64,000 bases of DNA from Helichrysum umbraculigerum. Its lineage: Eukaryota; Streptophyta; Magnoliopsida; Asterales; Asteraceae. The stretch covers positions 6,982,501-7,046,500 of the forward strand of contig CATIUR010000002.1 in the NCBI GenBank assembly GCA_949592205.1, read 5' to 3'. Position numbers and translations under genes: made by a program. Positions 45,401-57,386 of this stretch are shown here, one piece after another (the first letter of the stretch is position 1; the number at the start of each line of letters is the position of its first letter). The notes beneath the pieces were generated by a model that was given only the letters and a program-made list of their open reading frames with translations, was not told the origin of the DNA and did no database searches.

Positions 45401-46718
45401 TAAAAGAATCAAAGGAAAGACAAGAAGCTGAAATAAGGGAAATGAAAAACAATCAAGAGGCTATGGTTCGCTTTATGGCTATCTTCAAAGAACAATTGCC
45501 TAATGCAAGTTTTTATAACGTTTTCAATGGTTTAAATAAGCAGGTGATGTTATATGCAAAACTATATGTGTTGATGCCTGAAAATATGATTTTTCTTATA
45601 TTGTAATATGATAAATGATTTCAGGTTAGTATGGATTCATGCGGTGCACATAATCATCATTTAAATGAAAACCCAACTTCATCTCGTGCAAGCCAATATC
45701 CTAGTTCTGGTACATTGTTTCTTTATTTGTCATAAGTTTTAATATATCAAAGTCACATTGCAAATGCATTAGTTATCTATCTTATAGTATATAAGTAAAT
45801 GAGAAATTGTGCTTGTAAGTCCTCTAGAATCATGTTGTATAGTATAATTATTCTTTTAGTTGGTATCGTAATTTTTTATATAAAATTGCTGTAAACAGGA
45901 AGCATTAGTTGAGAAGGTTGAAGGCTGCAATTACTGAACATACAACTAGTACATCCGATTTGGTATGCTCTGCCTCTCTCACTCTTTATTAGCATATAAG
46001 TGATTCCATCTAAGTGAGTTTTACCCAGTTGACCCGTTTGAGATAAATTACATCCGGAGCATGGATACACCTAACAGGTCATATGTTAAATCAATGTGCC
46101 CATTAATTATAAATGGGGAAAACTTCATTAGTTTTGTACTTAAAGTCTGTTTATATGTTTACTAATTAATCTTATGCATTCACATTATGTTCAGTGTGCT
46201 GCAGGTTTCTATCACAACTCTAATGGGAGCTCTTTTATTGCATAGCTATTATAAGCATACATTTTGTAACTTTTGATACTAAGGTTCTTAGAAAGTTAGA
46301 ACTTAGAACGTATTGTATAGTTTGTATCTTGTGACTCATATTTGGAATTTGTTTGAGAAATAAAATTACCTTTTGTTTAATCTGTGGTCTTTAATTACTT
46401 GAATATATTTATATATAAATATATAAATTCAATTCAGGAATCTAAATTAGTAGGACATGGCCTTTAGTGACTGAAGTTTCAGTCAGTAGTGAACCAATAT
46501 AACCTTGAATCGACATGCTTTTCTTGACTGAAAATACAGTCACTATATGTTTTAAACTTCTTCTGACTGAAAAAGTATGTAACAATAGACTTTTACCGAT
46601 GGCTGCATTAGTGACACTTATTTATTCAGAGGGAGAAGCCCAGAGTGGATTTAGTGACTGTTTTTGGACCATTACTGACTGATCTCTTCAGTCACTAAAT
46701 GTCAATTATCTTGTAGTG
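42475..46718 (+). mobile_element. CACTA element carrying only a TnpA-like gene
   Basis: The left end starts CACAACAAAACAAATGAC and the inverted right end CACTACAAGATAATTGAC; over 30 bp they agree at about 25 positions. A perfect 3-bp duplication, ACT, lies at 42472-42474 and 46719-46721. Subterminal GACTGAA/TTCAGTC motifs are dense near the right end (46455-46700). At 4.2 kb it has one intact spliced gene and no TnpD-type transposase, so it should be non-autonomous. Confidence 0.85.
43639..45912 (+). CDS. Transposase_24-type (Ptta/En/Spm) protein, nine exons
   Basis: Nine exons fit GT-AG borders and phases: 43639-43729, 43855-43941, 44046-44278, 44371-44589, 44681-44773, 44934-45038, 45163-45543, 45625-45709 and 45899-45912. 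The total is 1,308 nt, or 435 residues without a stop. The start is the ATG of MGKRKRRHVISI, a basic, nuclear-localisation-like beginning. The central region matches the plant transposase Ptta/En/Spm family: GYRIQVTFDETGQPVGDEG, FTNFLGTLVKMPQHLLLEF, WNIVKGKFEF and WKYELKKKWF. A C-terminal coiled coil follows (LEEEMKEIKESKERQEAEIR, about residues 335-370). In En/Spm-type elements such TnpA-like proteins bind subterminal repeats and work with TnpD. The gene lies inside the CACTA ends. The very short final exon and exon 2 borders are the least certain. An ATG upstream of 43639 was not excluded. Confidence 0.75.
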
Positions 46719-46721
46719 ACT

Positions 46722-47261
46722 ATATTCCTATGATTTGTATACTAAGACTTTTTAATCCGTGTTTTAATTAGCATTAATTTTGAAGTAAAAAATATATCAT
46801 CTAAAATATATTCCTATGATTTGTATACGTTAGCTAGGTACACTACAATAACTTGGAGTATTCATTTTCGGATATTTAAAATATCGAATACCCAAAGATT
46901 CGTATATATGTAGATTTCATTACCCAAAACCTTATCCAAAATTTCAGATATCTGAACTTCGGACCCGAAAATTCAGATATGGATATCGGATTATCCGAAT
47001 ACCCGAATCAATAATAAAATATATCCTTTTCAGTTTTTTAAAAATTTAAAATCAAATATATTTACATTTATAATAATTTAATTTAAATAATGATGGTACA
47101 CATTGTATAAGTCTAAAGTATGTGTATATGAACGAAATCTCAACTTTTTATATCGAAAATGCTAAAAATATTTTCAAAATATACAATAGTTTGGTCTAAA
47201 CTATATATACCAAAGCTCATTTAACGAATCTTTCACGTGATAAAAAAAATTATTACAAGAT
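46722..47261. other. No gene seen
   Basis: AT-rich DNA between the CACTA element and the Ty3 element. It has several small GGATAT/ATATCC and CGGAT/ATCCG inverted motifs at 46860-47010, but nothing I can name. Confidence 0.5.
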
Positions 47262-47387
47262 TGTAACATCCGTTTTTCGCAAGTTCTAAACTATATCATA
47301 TTATTAAATGATTATGTGTAATTATATGTATATATATATGTTGTGTGTAAAACAATATGAAGTATAGATATCATCTGAACTGGACTT

Positions 47388-47480
47388 GGAAAAACGGAAA
47401 TCGCCAGGCGATTTATATAAAATCGTGAAGCGATTTAACCATTGAATCGCGACGCGATTTGTGGATAATCGCGACGCGAT
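47388..47480 (+). repeat. Cluster of AATCGCGACGCGATT-type palindromes
   Basis: Four units, two clear (GAATCGCGACGCGATT and AATCGCGACGCGAT) and two variants (AATCGCCAGGCGATT and AATCGTGAAGCGATT). Two of the variants keep or shift pairing inside the palindrome. A second cluster of four lies at 48985-49066. Confidence 0.8.
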
Positions 47481-47971
47481 GTAATATTTCACAGATGCGG
47501 GTTTTTAAGCTAGCGACTTCCAGAAATGAAAATAACACTTAAAAATAAAAAATAGAAACGAAGCTCTGGCGAAAATGGCGATTTTGCAAGTTTAGGGTCA
47601 ATTCTTATACTTTTCTTTTGGGGATTCATCCATCTAGCTTCTCAATCAATTGTATAGTGATTATAAGGTATAACTACCTCTTTTGTTGCTTAATTTTCGT
47701 ATTAGGGTTTGGATATATAAACCCTAAGTTTATGATATTTGCTAATTAAGTAGGTTGTTGGTGTATAGATGTTATACATGTGTTAATTAGACATATTATG
47801 ATATTGTTATGATGAAATTCAAGTTAGGGTTTGAAATTTAGTGAAACCCTAAGTTAGTAAAAAGTGATTATACTAGGTATAATTGATGAACTAGTAAACT
47901 AAACATGTTAGTGATCATGATAGGATTATGAAATGGTTAGTAAAAGAAGAAAGTAGTGATGATGGAAAATT

Positions 47972-47975
<4 letters not shown>

Positions 47976-48026
<51 letters not shown>
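47976..48026. repeat. (TA)n microsatellite in the LTR
   Basis: About 25 uninterrupted TA units. Confidence 0.9.
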
Positions 48027-48027
<1 letters not shown>

Positions 48028-49138
48028 TTGTGAATTTTGGTTCTAAAAAGATGATGCATAATATTGTATATGAAAGAGTGTGGTGATTGGATTAAAAGAA
48101 CCATTATTCAAGTATATATAAAATTTGATATGGATAGATTGGATAAGTGTACTAGTATGTAAAAAGTGTATTATTATGTGCAAATTGTAATTATGTGTTA
48201 TGTGCCTATGTGATTAGGTGTTAAAGAAGTGGGAAAGAGTACAGGTGATTTAATTGTGCAATCGCAAGGTAAGTTTCGATTTACATGATCATGGGTTAGG
48301 AATGGCTTCGGTCATTTGCTAACGGTATGGTGCGAGTAATGGTTGCGGCCATAGGCTCGTGTGATTGCTAGTAGTATACAACTAGCATGGGTGGTTGAGG
48401 ATCCTTAGCTAAAATTATTATTAATGACATGTGATTGTACTTCGTTTCTTACTAAGCGTTTTTCTTACCGTTGTTTATTTTCATGTTTTAGGTGAAGCAA
48501 GTGGGCAACGGGGTGATTTGGGTAAGAAGCCCGTTGGTAGCTAAAGGTGGATGTTGCTAAATTGGGGTAATGACTCGTGTTCTTTGAATCATGTTTTTGA
48601 TGCCGATACCCCAATTCTTTTGATAAAACATAACTTATGGTTTGACATTTAAGTCAATGCAAGTCTTTTGTTAATACTTTGATAGTATGTAAATGATGAC
48701 ATAAGTTGTGTTGTACTAGATGTGTTGTTGGTTTTAAAAGTATGCAAATGTTGCCAAATATGTAATGTATTAGTAGTATTAGTACCAAGTTCAAGTTTTG
48801 GTTTGGAAAGAATGATATAATGTTTTAGATCATATTGGTTTTGATGTGGTTACGGAAATAGGATTTGGTACTGAATTGGTGTCAAAACTGTGCAGAATTA
48901 GGCTACAAAACTGTTGCGGATTTTATAAATTGTGCAGGTTGGATCAGATTGTTGAAACTGTCTGTACAAGTCTTTAGACGTAAGGAATCGCGACGCGATT
49001 CACTTATAATCGCCACGCGATTTACATAAAAACGCAACGCGATCATATGGTGATTGCGACGCGATTTTAAATGTCAGAATTGTATAACTTTCGTTTAAAA
49101 GACTATTTTTATACGAACAAATGTGGGGTGTTTCAAGT

Positions 49139-49150
49139 TGGTATCAGAGC
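49139..49150 (+). promoter_or_regulatory. Primer-binding site of the Ty3 element
   Basis: TGGTATCAGAGC, three bases after the 5' LTR, complements initiator tRNA-Met. Confidence 0.9.
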
Positions 49151-50865
49151 ATCGGTTTAAGGGATTCGAGTATCCACCATTAGGAGGGTACTTGAACTTA
49201 GACCACTTTAGTTGCATTTGAGCATGATAAGTGTTTGTTATTATTTGATATGTGATCCGGTTAACATATTGCTTAGATTTCTGAAATCAGGATGTCACGT
49301 GGGGACTTAGTATACATATGAATGTGATATGGTAATTAATGCGCCTGGCCAACGCAGTAATTATCATCTGACATTTTATGGAATCTTTGAAACCACGAGA
49401 TGTTATGATAAGGAAGTTATAGTGATTGTTAACTGTTAATTGTGTATATTATAATTAAAGTAGATTGGTAAACATATAAACTGTTATATTAAATATTTAT
49501 ATCTATTTCAGTATAATAATGACTGAGGAACGTGAAGCTGACCAAACGGGAGAACGACACGAAAGAGTTGATTCTCCTGCACGGGAAGCTAAAATATCAC
49601 TATCTGATCTAAGAGCTATTGTTTCTGAAGAAGTGGGACGTGTTCAAGAAGCGAATCTTTCTTCTATGTTAAACCAAATTTCTGAAACTGTCCAGGAAGT
49701 TGTTATGTCTGAATTCCAAAAGAGAGATCTAGCTAGAGAAGAAGAACCTCCTCATGTTATTCCACCTGTTATTCCTTTCGATGAGAACCGCAGATTCAAC
49801 TATAAAGATTTCTCTGTTTGTAATCCTCCTGAATACCATGGTGAAATGGATCCAATAAAGTGTTATCGTTGGCTTTCTGAGTTGGAAGGGGCGTTCGCTA
49901 CCACTGAATGTCCTGAAAGATTAAAGGTTCGTTTTGCTGCTAATCTTTTACGATCTGGTGCTAAAGGCTGGTGGGAGGTACATTGTAGTACTTTGGGCGA
50001 CGATGCTATTAAACAATTATCTTGGAGTGATTTTAGACATATGTTTCAAACTGCTTATTCTCAAGAGTCTGAGTTGAACCGGATTCGTAGGGAGTTCCTT
50101 TCTATGGAACAAACTACTGAGTCTGTGAATGAATTGGTTGGTGTTTTTCTTGATCGGGCTCGTTTCTGCCCTGAATACATGTCAAATCCAAGGATGCTTA
50201 TGGGTCATTTCCATAACGTTCTAAAGAAAGAAATTTTGAAATTTATCATTCCCAAAAGATGTGCTAGTTTTGAAGAAATGGTTGACGAGGCTAGATTTCA
50301 TGAATTGGAATTACTTCGTGATGTTTCCAAAAGAAAGACTGAAACCACTTGTACTCCTTCCAAGAAGCCGAGAACCGGTGATAGTTCAAAATCTGATGAA
50401 AAACGAGGACCATCGCCTCCTGAGTGTAAAATCTGTCATAAAAGACATTCTGGAATTTGTCGTTATAAACCACCTACATGTTATAAATGTAAACAGGAAG
50501 GTCATCTGAGTATCAATTATCCCAATCCATTACGAGTTTGTTACAACTGTTATAAACCTGGTCATATTAGAGCTGAGTGTCCTGATCTGAAGACTCAGTC
50601 TGCTCCTTTTGTTCCTCGAGCTAATATGGAAAGAAAACCAAATGAACCTCAAAGATCCAGACCCCGTTCTTTTCAGATCACTGCTGATGAAGCTCAAAAA
50701 GCTTCAGATGTATTGACAGGTACTTTTCTTGTGAATCAGAAACCGGCATATATATTATTTGATTCTGGTGCCTCAAGATCATTTATATCTGAACGATTCA
50801 GTCAAAACTTATCGATTCCTCTTACAAAGTTATATACTCCTTTAGATGTTGAAGTAGGGGATAAT

Positions 50866-50867
<2 letters not shown>

Positions 50868-50935
<68 letters not shown>
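50868..50935. repeat. (TA)n expansion inside the pol coding region
   Basis: About 34 TA units sit between the protease sequence VGDNRY and VYRGCQLEID. The length is not a multiple of the original codons, so the downstream frame changes. Translated, the tract gives an Ile-Tyr repeat. Confidence 0.95.
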
Positions 50936-50938
<3 letters not shown>

Positions 50939-53900
50939 GTAAATGTTTACCGAGGGTGTCAACTTGAAATCGATAATGAAATGTTTGTGATAAATCTGAT
51001 TCCTATGAAAATGGGTGAGTTTGACGTTGTGATAGGTATGTATTGGTTAGGACAGCATAATGCTATTATCCAGTGTGAGAAAAAGATAATTCGAGTAAGC
51101 TCACCTAGTGGTAAAACAGTTGATATATATGGTGAAAAATGGAAGTCTTCTTTATCCATTTGTACATATGCTCGTGCTAAACGCCATCTGCTACATGGTT
51201 GTCACGCCTTCTTGGCACATGTGGTAGACATTCAGAAAGTTGTTCATAAACTGGAAGATATTCCTGTAGTAAATGAATTTCCCGATGTATTTCCCGACGA
51301 GCTACCGGGTATTCCACCCGATAGGCAAGTCGAGTTCCGTATTGATTTGGTACCTGGAGCCACTCCTATCGCTAAAACTCCTTATAGACTTGCCCCATCG
51401 GAGATGCAAGAGTTGATGAAACAATTGCAAGAATTACTAGACAAAGGTTTCATTCACCCTAGTAGTTCACCGTGGGGAGCTCCGGTACTATTTGTTAAAA
51501 AGAAAGATGGCACCATGAGAATGTGTATCGATTACAGGGAATTGAACAAGGTAACCATCAAGAATAGGTATCCTTTACCTAGGATTGATGACTTGTTCGA
51601 TCAGTTAAAGGGTGCCAGTTATTTCTCCAAAATTGACTTGCGTTCAGGCTATCATCAATTGAAAGTTCGTGAAGATGATGTGTCTAAAACTGCTTTTAGA
51701 ACTCGATATGGGCACTATGAATTCGTGGTGATGCCCTTTGGTATGACTAATGCTCCAGCCGCTTTTATGGACCTTATGAATCGGGTATGCCGACCTTTAC
51801 TTGATAAGTCTGTAATTGTATTTATTGACGATATTCTTATCTATTCAAGGTCAGCTGCTGAGCATGAAATTCATTTAAGTCAAATGTTGCAAATTTTGAG
51901 AACTGAAAGGCTTTATGCTAAATTCTCAAAGTGTGAATTCTGGTTGCGAGAAGTTCAATTTCTGGGGCATGTAATAAATGATCAAGGAATTAAAGTTGAT
52001 CCTGCTAAGATTGAAGCGGTGATGAAATGGGAACCTCCAACTACTCCTACTGAAGTTAGAAGTTTCTTGGGATTAGCTGGGTACTACAGACGTTTTATCC
52101 AGGATTTCTCAAAGATTGCTACTCCTCTCACTAAACTCACCAGAAAGAATATTAAGTTTGAGTGGAATGAGCAAGCTGATCAAGCGTTTCATATTCTTAA
52201 GCAACAGCTTAGTCAAGCGCCTATCTTAGTACTCCCTGATGGTACTGAAGATATGGTTGTATTCTGTGATGCTTCTTATAATGGCTTAGGCTGTGTTTTG
52301 ATGCAACGTGGTAAAGTAATTGCCTATGCATCTAGACAACTTAAGGATCATGAAAAGAATTATCCAACTCATGATCTTGAGTTGGCGGCGGTTGTCTTTG
52401 CTTTAAAGCTTTGGAGACACTATCTTTATGGCATGAAGTGTACCATTTACACTGATCATAAAAGTCTCAAATACTTTTTCGATCAGCGGGATTTAAATAT
52501 GAGACAACGGCGTTGGCTTGATTTGGTAAAAGATTATGACTGTGAAATTCTTTATCATCCTGGAAAAGCTAATGTTGTTGCTGATGCACTTAGCCGGAAA
52601 GCTATTCAGCCACCTTTGGTGGTCAAATCTCTCAGAATCACTGTTATTCCAGATTTACTTGATCAAATAAAAGTGCACAAATGGAAGCTTGGCAAAAAGG
52701 TGATTTCAATTCTGAGCGTATTAAAGGTCAAGTTCAAAACTTCGTTGATGATTCTCGCGGGTTAAAGACACGATATGGTAGAATCTGGATTTCTAACTCA
52801 CTCGAGTTAAAGAAGATATTGCTTGATGAATCTCATAAATCTCGATATTCTATTCACCCTGGTGCTACTAAGATGTATCATAATTTAAAATCAAACTTCT
52901 GGTGGCCAGGTATGAAAAGAGAAATTGTGAAATATGTTGAAAAATGCTTAACTTGCCTACAGGTAAAGGCGGAACATCAAAAACCTTATGGTAAATTACA
53001 ACCGTTAGAAATACCTGTTTGGAAGTGGGAGCATATCACAATGGACTTTATCACCAAGTTGCCTAAAATGCAACGCCAGCACGACGCAATTTGGGTGATT
53101 GTTGATCGTTTAACCAAAAGTGCCTTATTCTTACCAATTAAAGAAACTTTCTCTTCTGAAGCACTTGCAGATTTATTCATACGTGAAGTTGTTGCTCTTC
53201 ATGGTACTCCTGTATCTATTGTCTCTGATAGAGATACTAGATTTACTTCACGTTTCTGGACGAAATTTCAGGAATCTATGGGTACTCGTGTCAATTTTAG
53301 CACCGCCTATCATCCTCAAACAGATGGCCAGAGTGAAAGAACTATCCAGACTCTGGAAGACATGTTAAGGGCGTGTGTTATTGATTTTGGAGGTAGCTGG
53401 GATACACATTTGCCACTAGTAGAATTTTCTTATAATAACAGCTATCACTCGAGTATTAAAATGTCACCTTACGAGATGCTCTATGGAAGAGAATGTAGGA
53501 CTCCTATTTGTTGGGGAGAGATCGGACAGAAAGAACTGGGAAGCACTGACATCGTTCTGTTGACCACTGAAAAGATTAATCAAGTCAGAGAACGGTTAAA
53601 AGCTGCCCAAGACAGACAAAAATCATATGCTGATAATAGAAGGCGTCCGATTGAGTTTCAGGTTGGTGATAAAGTGTAACACCCTCAAATTTTGGATTTG
53701 CGGAAGCGATCGGGTCGGGTGTTACCAAATCAAATATCACAGCATAAGATGCATAATGAACGACTCTAAATGAGACGTTTGAAAATAGTTATTACATTTC
53801 CCAAAATAAAGTGTATACAAGTTGCGAGTTCGCAAAATACTTTCAATACATAACTGATAATACGAAAATTATGCAGAGACATCCAATTGTCAAAACGTGC

Positions 53901-54189
53901 GACTCGAGCTAGAAGTCCTGTAGGCCAATCCTACTATTGCAGTGTACCTGAGAATGCACACTAAAAAGGTCAGCTGGAAAGCTGGTGAGTTCACAAGTAA
54001 TTTGTAATGACAAGTAGTTCAAGAAATATGTATTTCATTCAGAAATGTAAATCAAGTTTAACAGTTTAAATAGTAATGATTACCCCTCGAGGTAATTGTG
54101 AGAAATTTATGGTAAACAGGTGAACCTAATCAATAGGTTTCTAGTCAAGTAAAGGGAACCAATTCCCAGTGGGTGTGTTATCAGGTAAG

Positions 54190-54975
54190 TTATTGCCACC
54201 TGGCAATATGTATACGGGTGTAGCGTAAGATGACTAACTGTCATGCTACTAGTCGAAAGAGATCAAACAAGGAAGTCCGTAGACAAACGGTATTGCTCCC
54301 CGGCAATACGGTACGGTCAATTTGTACAGTTTCACGTATTAGTGTTTCGGGTACTAGTAAGTCACAATGCCACCTGGCATGAAAGGTTGCACCCCGGCAA
54401 CGTTATCAAGTTATCTGTTTTGTAGTAGTGTCATATCGGTACGGTTTATAAGCACGGTCAAGTGAGCAAAAGCTCGTAATTTCCTGAGTCTCCGACTCGT
54501 AAGCATCTAGTAATCACCTACAGTGATGGTAATGGTTTTCCCCCAAGGGAAGTGTCAAGTTATGTCCCGCAGGGCCATGTTTAAGTAAATTAACCAGTTA
54601 TAGAGCCAACGACCCCGACCGTAATAATTCGTAGGTCCGTTGCTGAAAGTAAGTAAAGCATAAGTCCATATGCTGAAATGAGTAACCGTGCAGTTCCGCA
54701 GAACTACGATAGAGCATGAATCCACATGCTGAGTAAGTTGTACCACCCACCGTGGTATCGTGAGCCTCCAGCTCGTAAGTAAGTTGTACCACCCACCGTG
54801 GTATCGTGAGCTCGTTTGTAAATTGTACCACCCACCGTGGTATCGTTTTGCTTCACATATAGTGACAGCGTCCGTTATTCTCCCGCAGGAGATGAAAGTA
54901 ATCGTTTTGGCAGTACACGACATGCCCGTAAGTAAGTTTAGCCCAAGGCTAGTAAAATGTTACAGGCACTCAACA
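54190..54975. repeat. Array of micro-hairpins in the LTR
   Basis: Every 30-45 bp there is a short inverted repeat with a 4-6 bp stem and a small C-rich loop. Stem sequences differ. Examples: ATTGCC-acct-GGCAAT (54192), TATTGC-tccccg-GCAATA (54291), ATGCC-acct-GGCAT (54367), GTTGC-acccc-GGCAAC (54386), AGTTC-cgca-GAACT near 54694, and TACCAC-ccacc-GTGGTA at 54741, 54787 and 54826. The other LTR carries the same array. Confidence 0.8.
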
Positions 54976-55857
54976 GTACCTCAAGTTGTTACGTAATTCA
55001 CAGTAGTATATCATACTAAGAGATGTAGGAGCGTCACCTAGATGTAAGGGATAATCGTAATCAATAGGTAGGTACGTATCTACGTCACCTAGTTTGCCTG
55101 AAGTAATGCGTAAAGTCTAAGCTACTTAACTGTAGGGAAGTACTTTCAGTACTTAGTTAAAGTCATCCGTTAGTTCATAAAGATAGTCATCACTGAACTA
55201 GTAAGTCGATGCCTATAATTGGTATTCACAAGTCCACTAGTCATTACTAGAAATTAGCAAGTCACTGATGTAGTGAGGCGTTTATTCCCTAGATATCATA
55301 TGTAATATAATTCTAGGTGTTACTAACACAGTCATACTTAATATCCCTAAGTATGGTCAAAGGGTTCATAGCTGTCGCGGTCTATCACCGTTACCATAAA
55401 CTATAGTAAAACGTTTGTAACAGTTTGAACAGTTGAAAGTAGTAAAACAGGAGTATGCATTCCCACCCCGAAATCGGTTGGAAAACAGTAAAAGAGTGGG
55501 GTGATGAACTCACCTGAGGAGCTAGCGTCCTAACGTAGCGAGTCGTGTCGATAATAATCTCCTAGTGTCCTAAACACGTGAGATTTCGTATGAGTAAGTG
55601 GACGTTTAAGTAAAACAATCCAATTTGTTGTTCGTTCGGTTAAATTGTACTCAATGTATTTGTTATATGTTTGCGTTTGAATTTCGTAAGGTAAATACGT
55701 ATCGTTTGTCACGTACTGAAATTATATTTCAAAAATATAATTATATTGTTTTTGTATAATAAAGTGCGTGTGAACGCGTTTCGGTTCGTATATAATTGCG
55801 TATATGTTTCCGGATAAGTTTGGCACTTTAAAAGTGAATTTTTAGTTCAAAAACTGA

Positions 55858-56045
55858 TAATAGCGACACTTCATGCGTCACTGGTTGATTTTGGGCGTCA
55901 CTAGGCAAGTGACTCAAAAGTTAGGAAATTTCAGCATTTTAGCGACACTTCAATAGTGTCGCTATAGGGTTAGTGACGCATATAGCGTCACTTCAAAAGT
56001 GACGCAGGAGGTTTAGTGACGGGGTTTAGCGACACTGAGCTAGTG
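55858..56045. repeat. GCGACACT / AGTGTCGC and GCGTCACT motif block
   Basis: TAGCGACACTT, GCGTCACT, AGTGTCGCTA and AGTGACGC recur about ten times in both orientations. The strongest foldback is TAGCGACACTtcaatAGTGTCGCTA near 55952. A GC-rich block with CCCGCCGGGTACC repeated follows at 56068-56104. Confidence 0.8.
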
Positions 56046-56933
56046 CCGCTGTTGCTGTTTTCGTGTTTACCCGCCGGGTACCGGCCATGCCCGCCGGGTA
56101 CCCGGGTCTGACCCGGATCAGCTCGAGCGATCTCACGCAAAACCCACGGATCGGACTCAAAATTCACATTTTCGACAACTACAAACTTATATAATGATAA
56201 TATATGATGTATAGAATGATATGAACATGAAAATAAGGTGAGATCGAAGGTTTTTCATACCTTTTCGGTTTAAATCCGAAAATGGAGAAAATGGGGGAAA
56301 TGGAGCTTGATGATGATGATGAACACTTGATGTTGTTATTCTTGATGATGATTCCGACCTTGGTGATGATGAATCCGAAATTATGATGATAATTTGTGAT
56401 GATTTTTGTTGTTGTTGTTATAGATAATGAGAAAGAGATAGAGATGAGAAAGAAAAGAAGAAGAAAAAGAAAATGAAAGAAAAGAGTGAGTGAGGGGGGT
56501 GTTGGGATCGGCTGACCAAAGGGAGGGAGGGGGTTTTCCCCCGCTTCGTCCCCAATTCGCGGTATAAATACCCGTGTTTTCGTACCCGTTCGTAAAATAA
56601 ATAATATTTTTTATCTCGTAATATTTATTCGTATAATTAATGATGGTTTCGAATTGGAACATTTTATAAAAATAAAATGTTTAAGTTTAAGTCGTACGAG
56701 TCGTTTTAGTTTTTATATATATTATTTTTAAATGATACGAAGTATTTAAGTTTCATCCAACTAAAATACGTTTTAAGCAAAGAGGTTTATGTTCTAAAAT
56801 AGTTTAATATTTCCCGTGTAAATAACGTTTATTAAAAATAATAACACATTATTTAAAAGTAATACGTACTAAATACGATTGTTTAAAGTTTAAAAATAGG
56901 CGCGAAAATTGGCCTTTTTGACGAGGTGTTACA

Positions 56934-56944
56934 TTCTCCCCCTG
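56934..56944 (-). promoter_or_regulatory. Polypurine tract of the gag-only element
   Basis: CAGGGGGAGAA on the minus strand directly precedes the 3' LTR. Confidence 0.8.
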
Positions 56945-56950
56945 TTAATG

Positions 56951-56969
56951 AAATTTCGTCCCGAAATTT
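56951..56969 (-). promoter_or_regulatory. Hairpin upstream of the polypurine tract
   Basis: AAATTTCG-GGA-CGAAATTT on the minus strand, an 8-bp stem with a 3-base loop. The counterpart in the LARD-like element is AGATTTCG-AGGA-CGAAATCT, where one A:T pair has become G:C on both sides. The GGGACGAAAT string before the polypurine tract is familiar from Tekay-type chromoviruses. Confidence 0.7.
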
Positions 56970-57386
56970 AAAAGTGATGTCATGGTCATGTGAGAGCTGG
57001 GGAGCAATGTACGTACATGTTGTTTGTCGAGTAGGTTTTAGACACATCATGTCTTATAACGGGGTTGAAGGGCAGTCAATCCATGACTGTGTCGCGGGTT
57101 ATCGTTGTAGTCACATCCTGACTATATTGTTTGTTCAAGTTATCGTTGATTCCTAGTCACTAAGAGACCGTTTGCATTGTAGTCCATTCGGGACTAGATA
57201 GTTGTCACCACGTGACCGTTCGATGAGTAGTCCTATCAGGACTGAGTATTCAATGTACGATCAGTCGATTAGTCTGCTGAAAGCAAACTCTAGCTTTTAA
57301 GTTTGGTTTAATTCGTGGAGTCGGTATTAATTTATGTAATCGGTATCATTTTGAAATCGACATCTCCGCCGATCGAAACGTTGTGT

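Larger units (their letters stand above)
47262..49135 (+). repeat. 5' LTR of the Ty3 element
   Basis: It runs TGTAACATCC to GGTGTTTCA, 1,874 bp, and is followed by the primer-binding site. It holds a long (TA)n tract and, near both ends, clusters of the palindrome AATCGCGACGCGATT (47388-47480 and 48985-49066). Confidence 0.85.
53675..56933 (-). repeat. 3' LTR of the gag-only element
   Basis: On the minus strand it starts TGTAACACCTCG and ends GGGTGTTACA. It contains a dense series of short hairpins (54190-54975), three close copies of TACCACCCACCGTGGTA, and a block of GCGACACT/AGTGTCGC motifs (55858-56040). Open frames inside it are repeated in the other LTR and show no protein similarity. 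Confidence 0.92.

Noticed and set aside
54243..54425. Open frames in the long LTRs (for example 54243-54425, 54555-54923, 56381-56662 and their copies at 60404-60586, 60716-61084, 62542-62823)
   Set aside because: They repeat only because the LTR is duplicated. They show no family resemblance, and peptide repeats such as HPPWYR come from the hairpin array.
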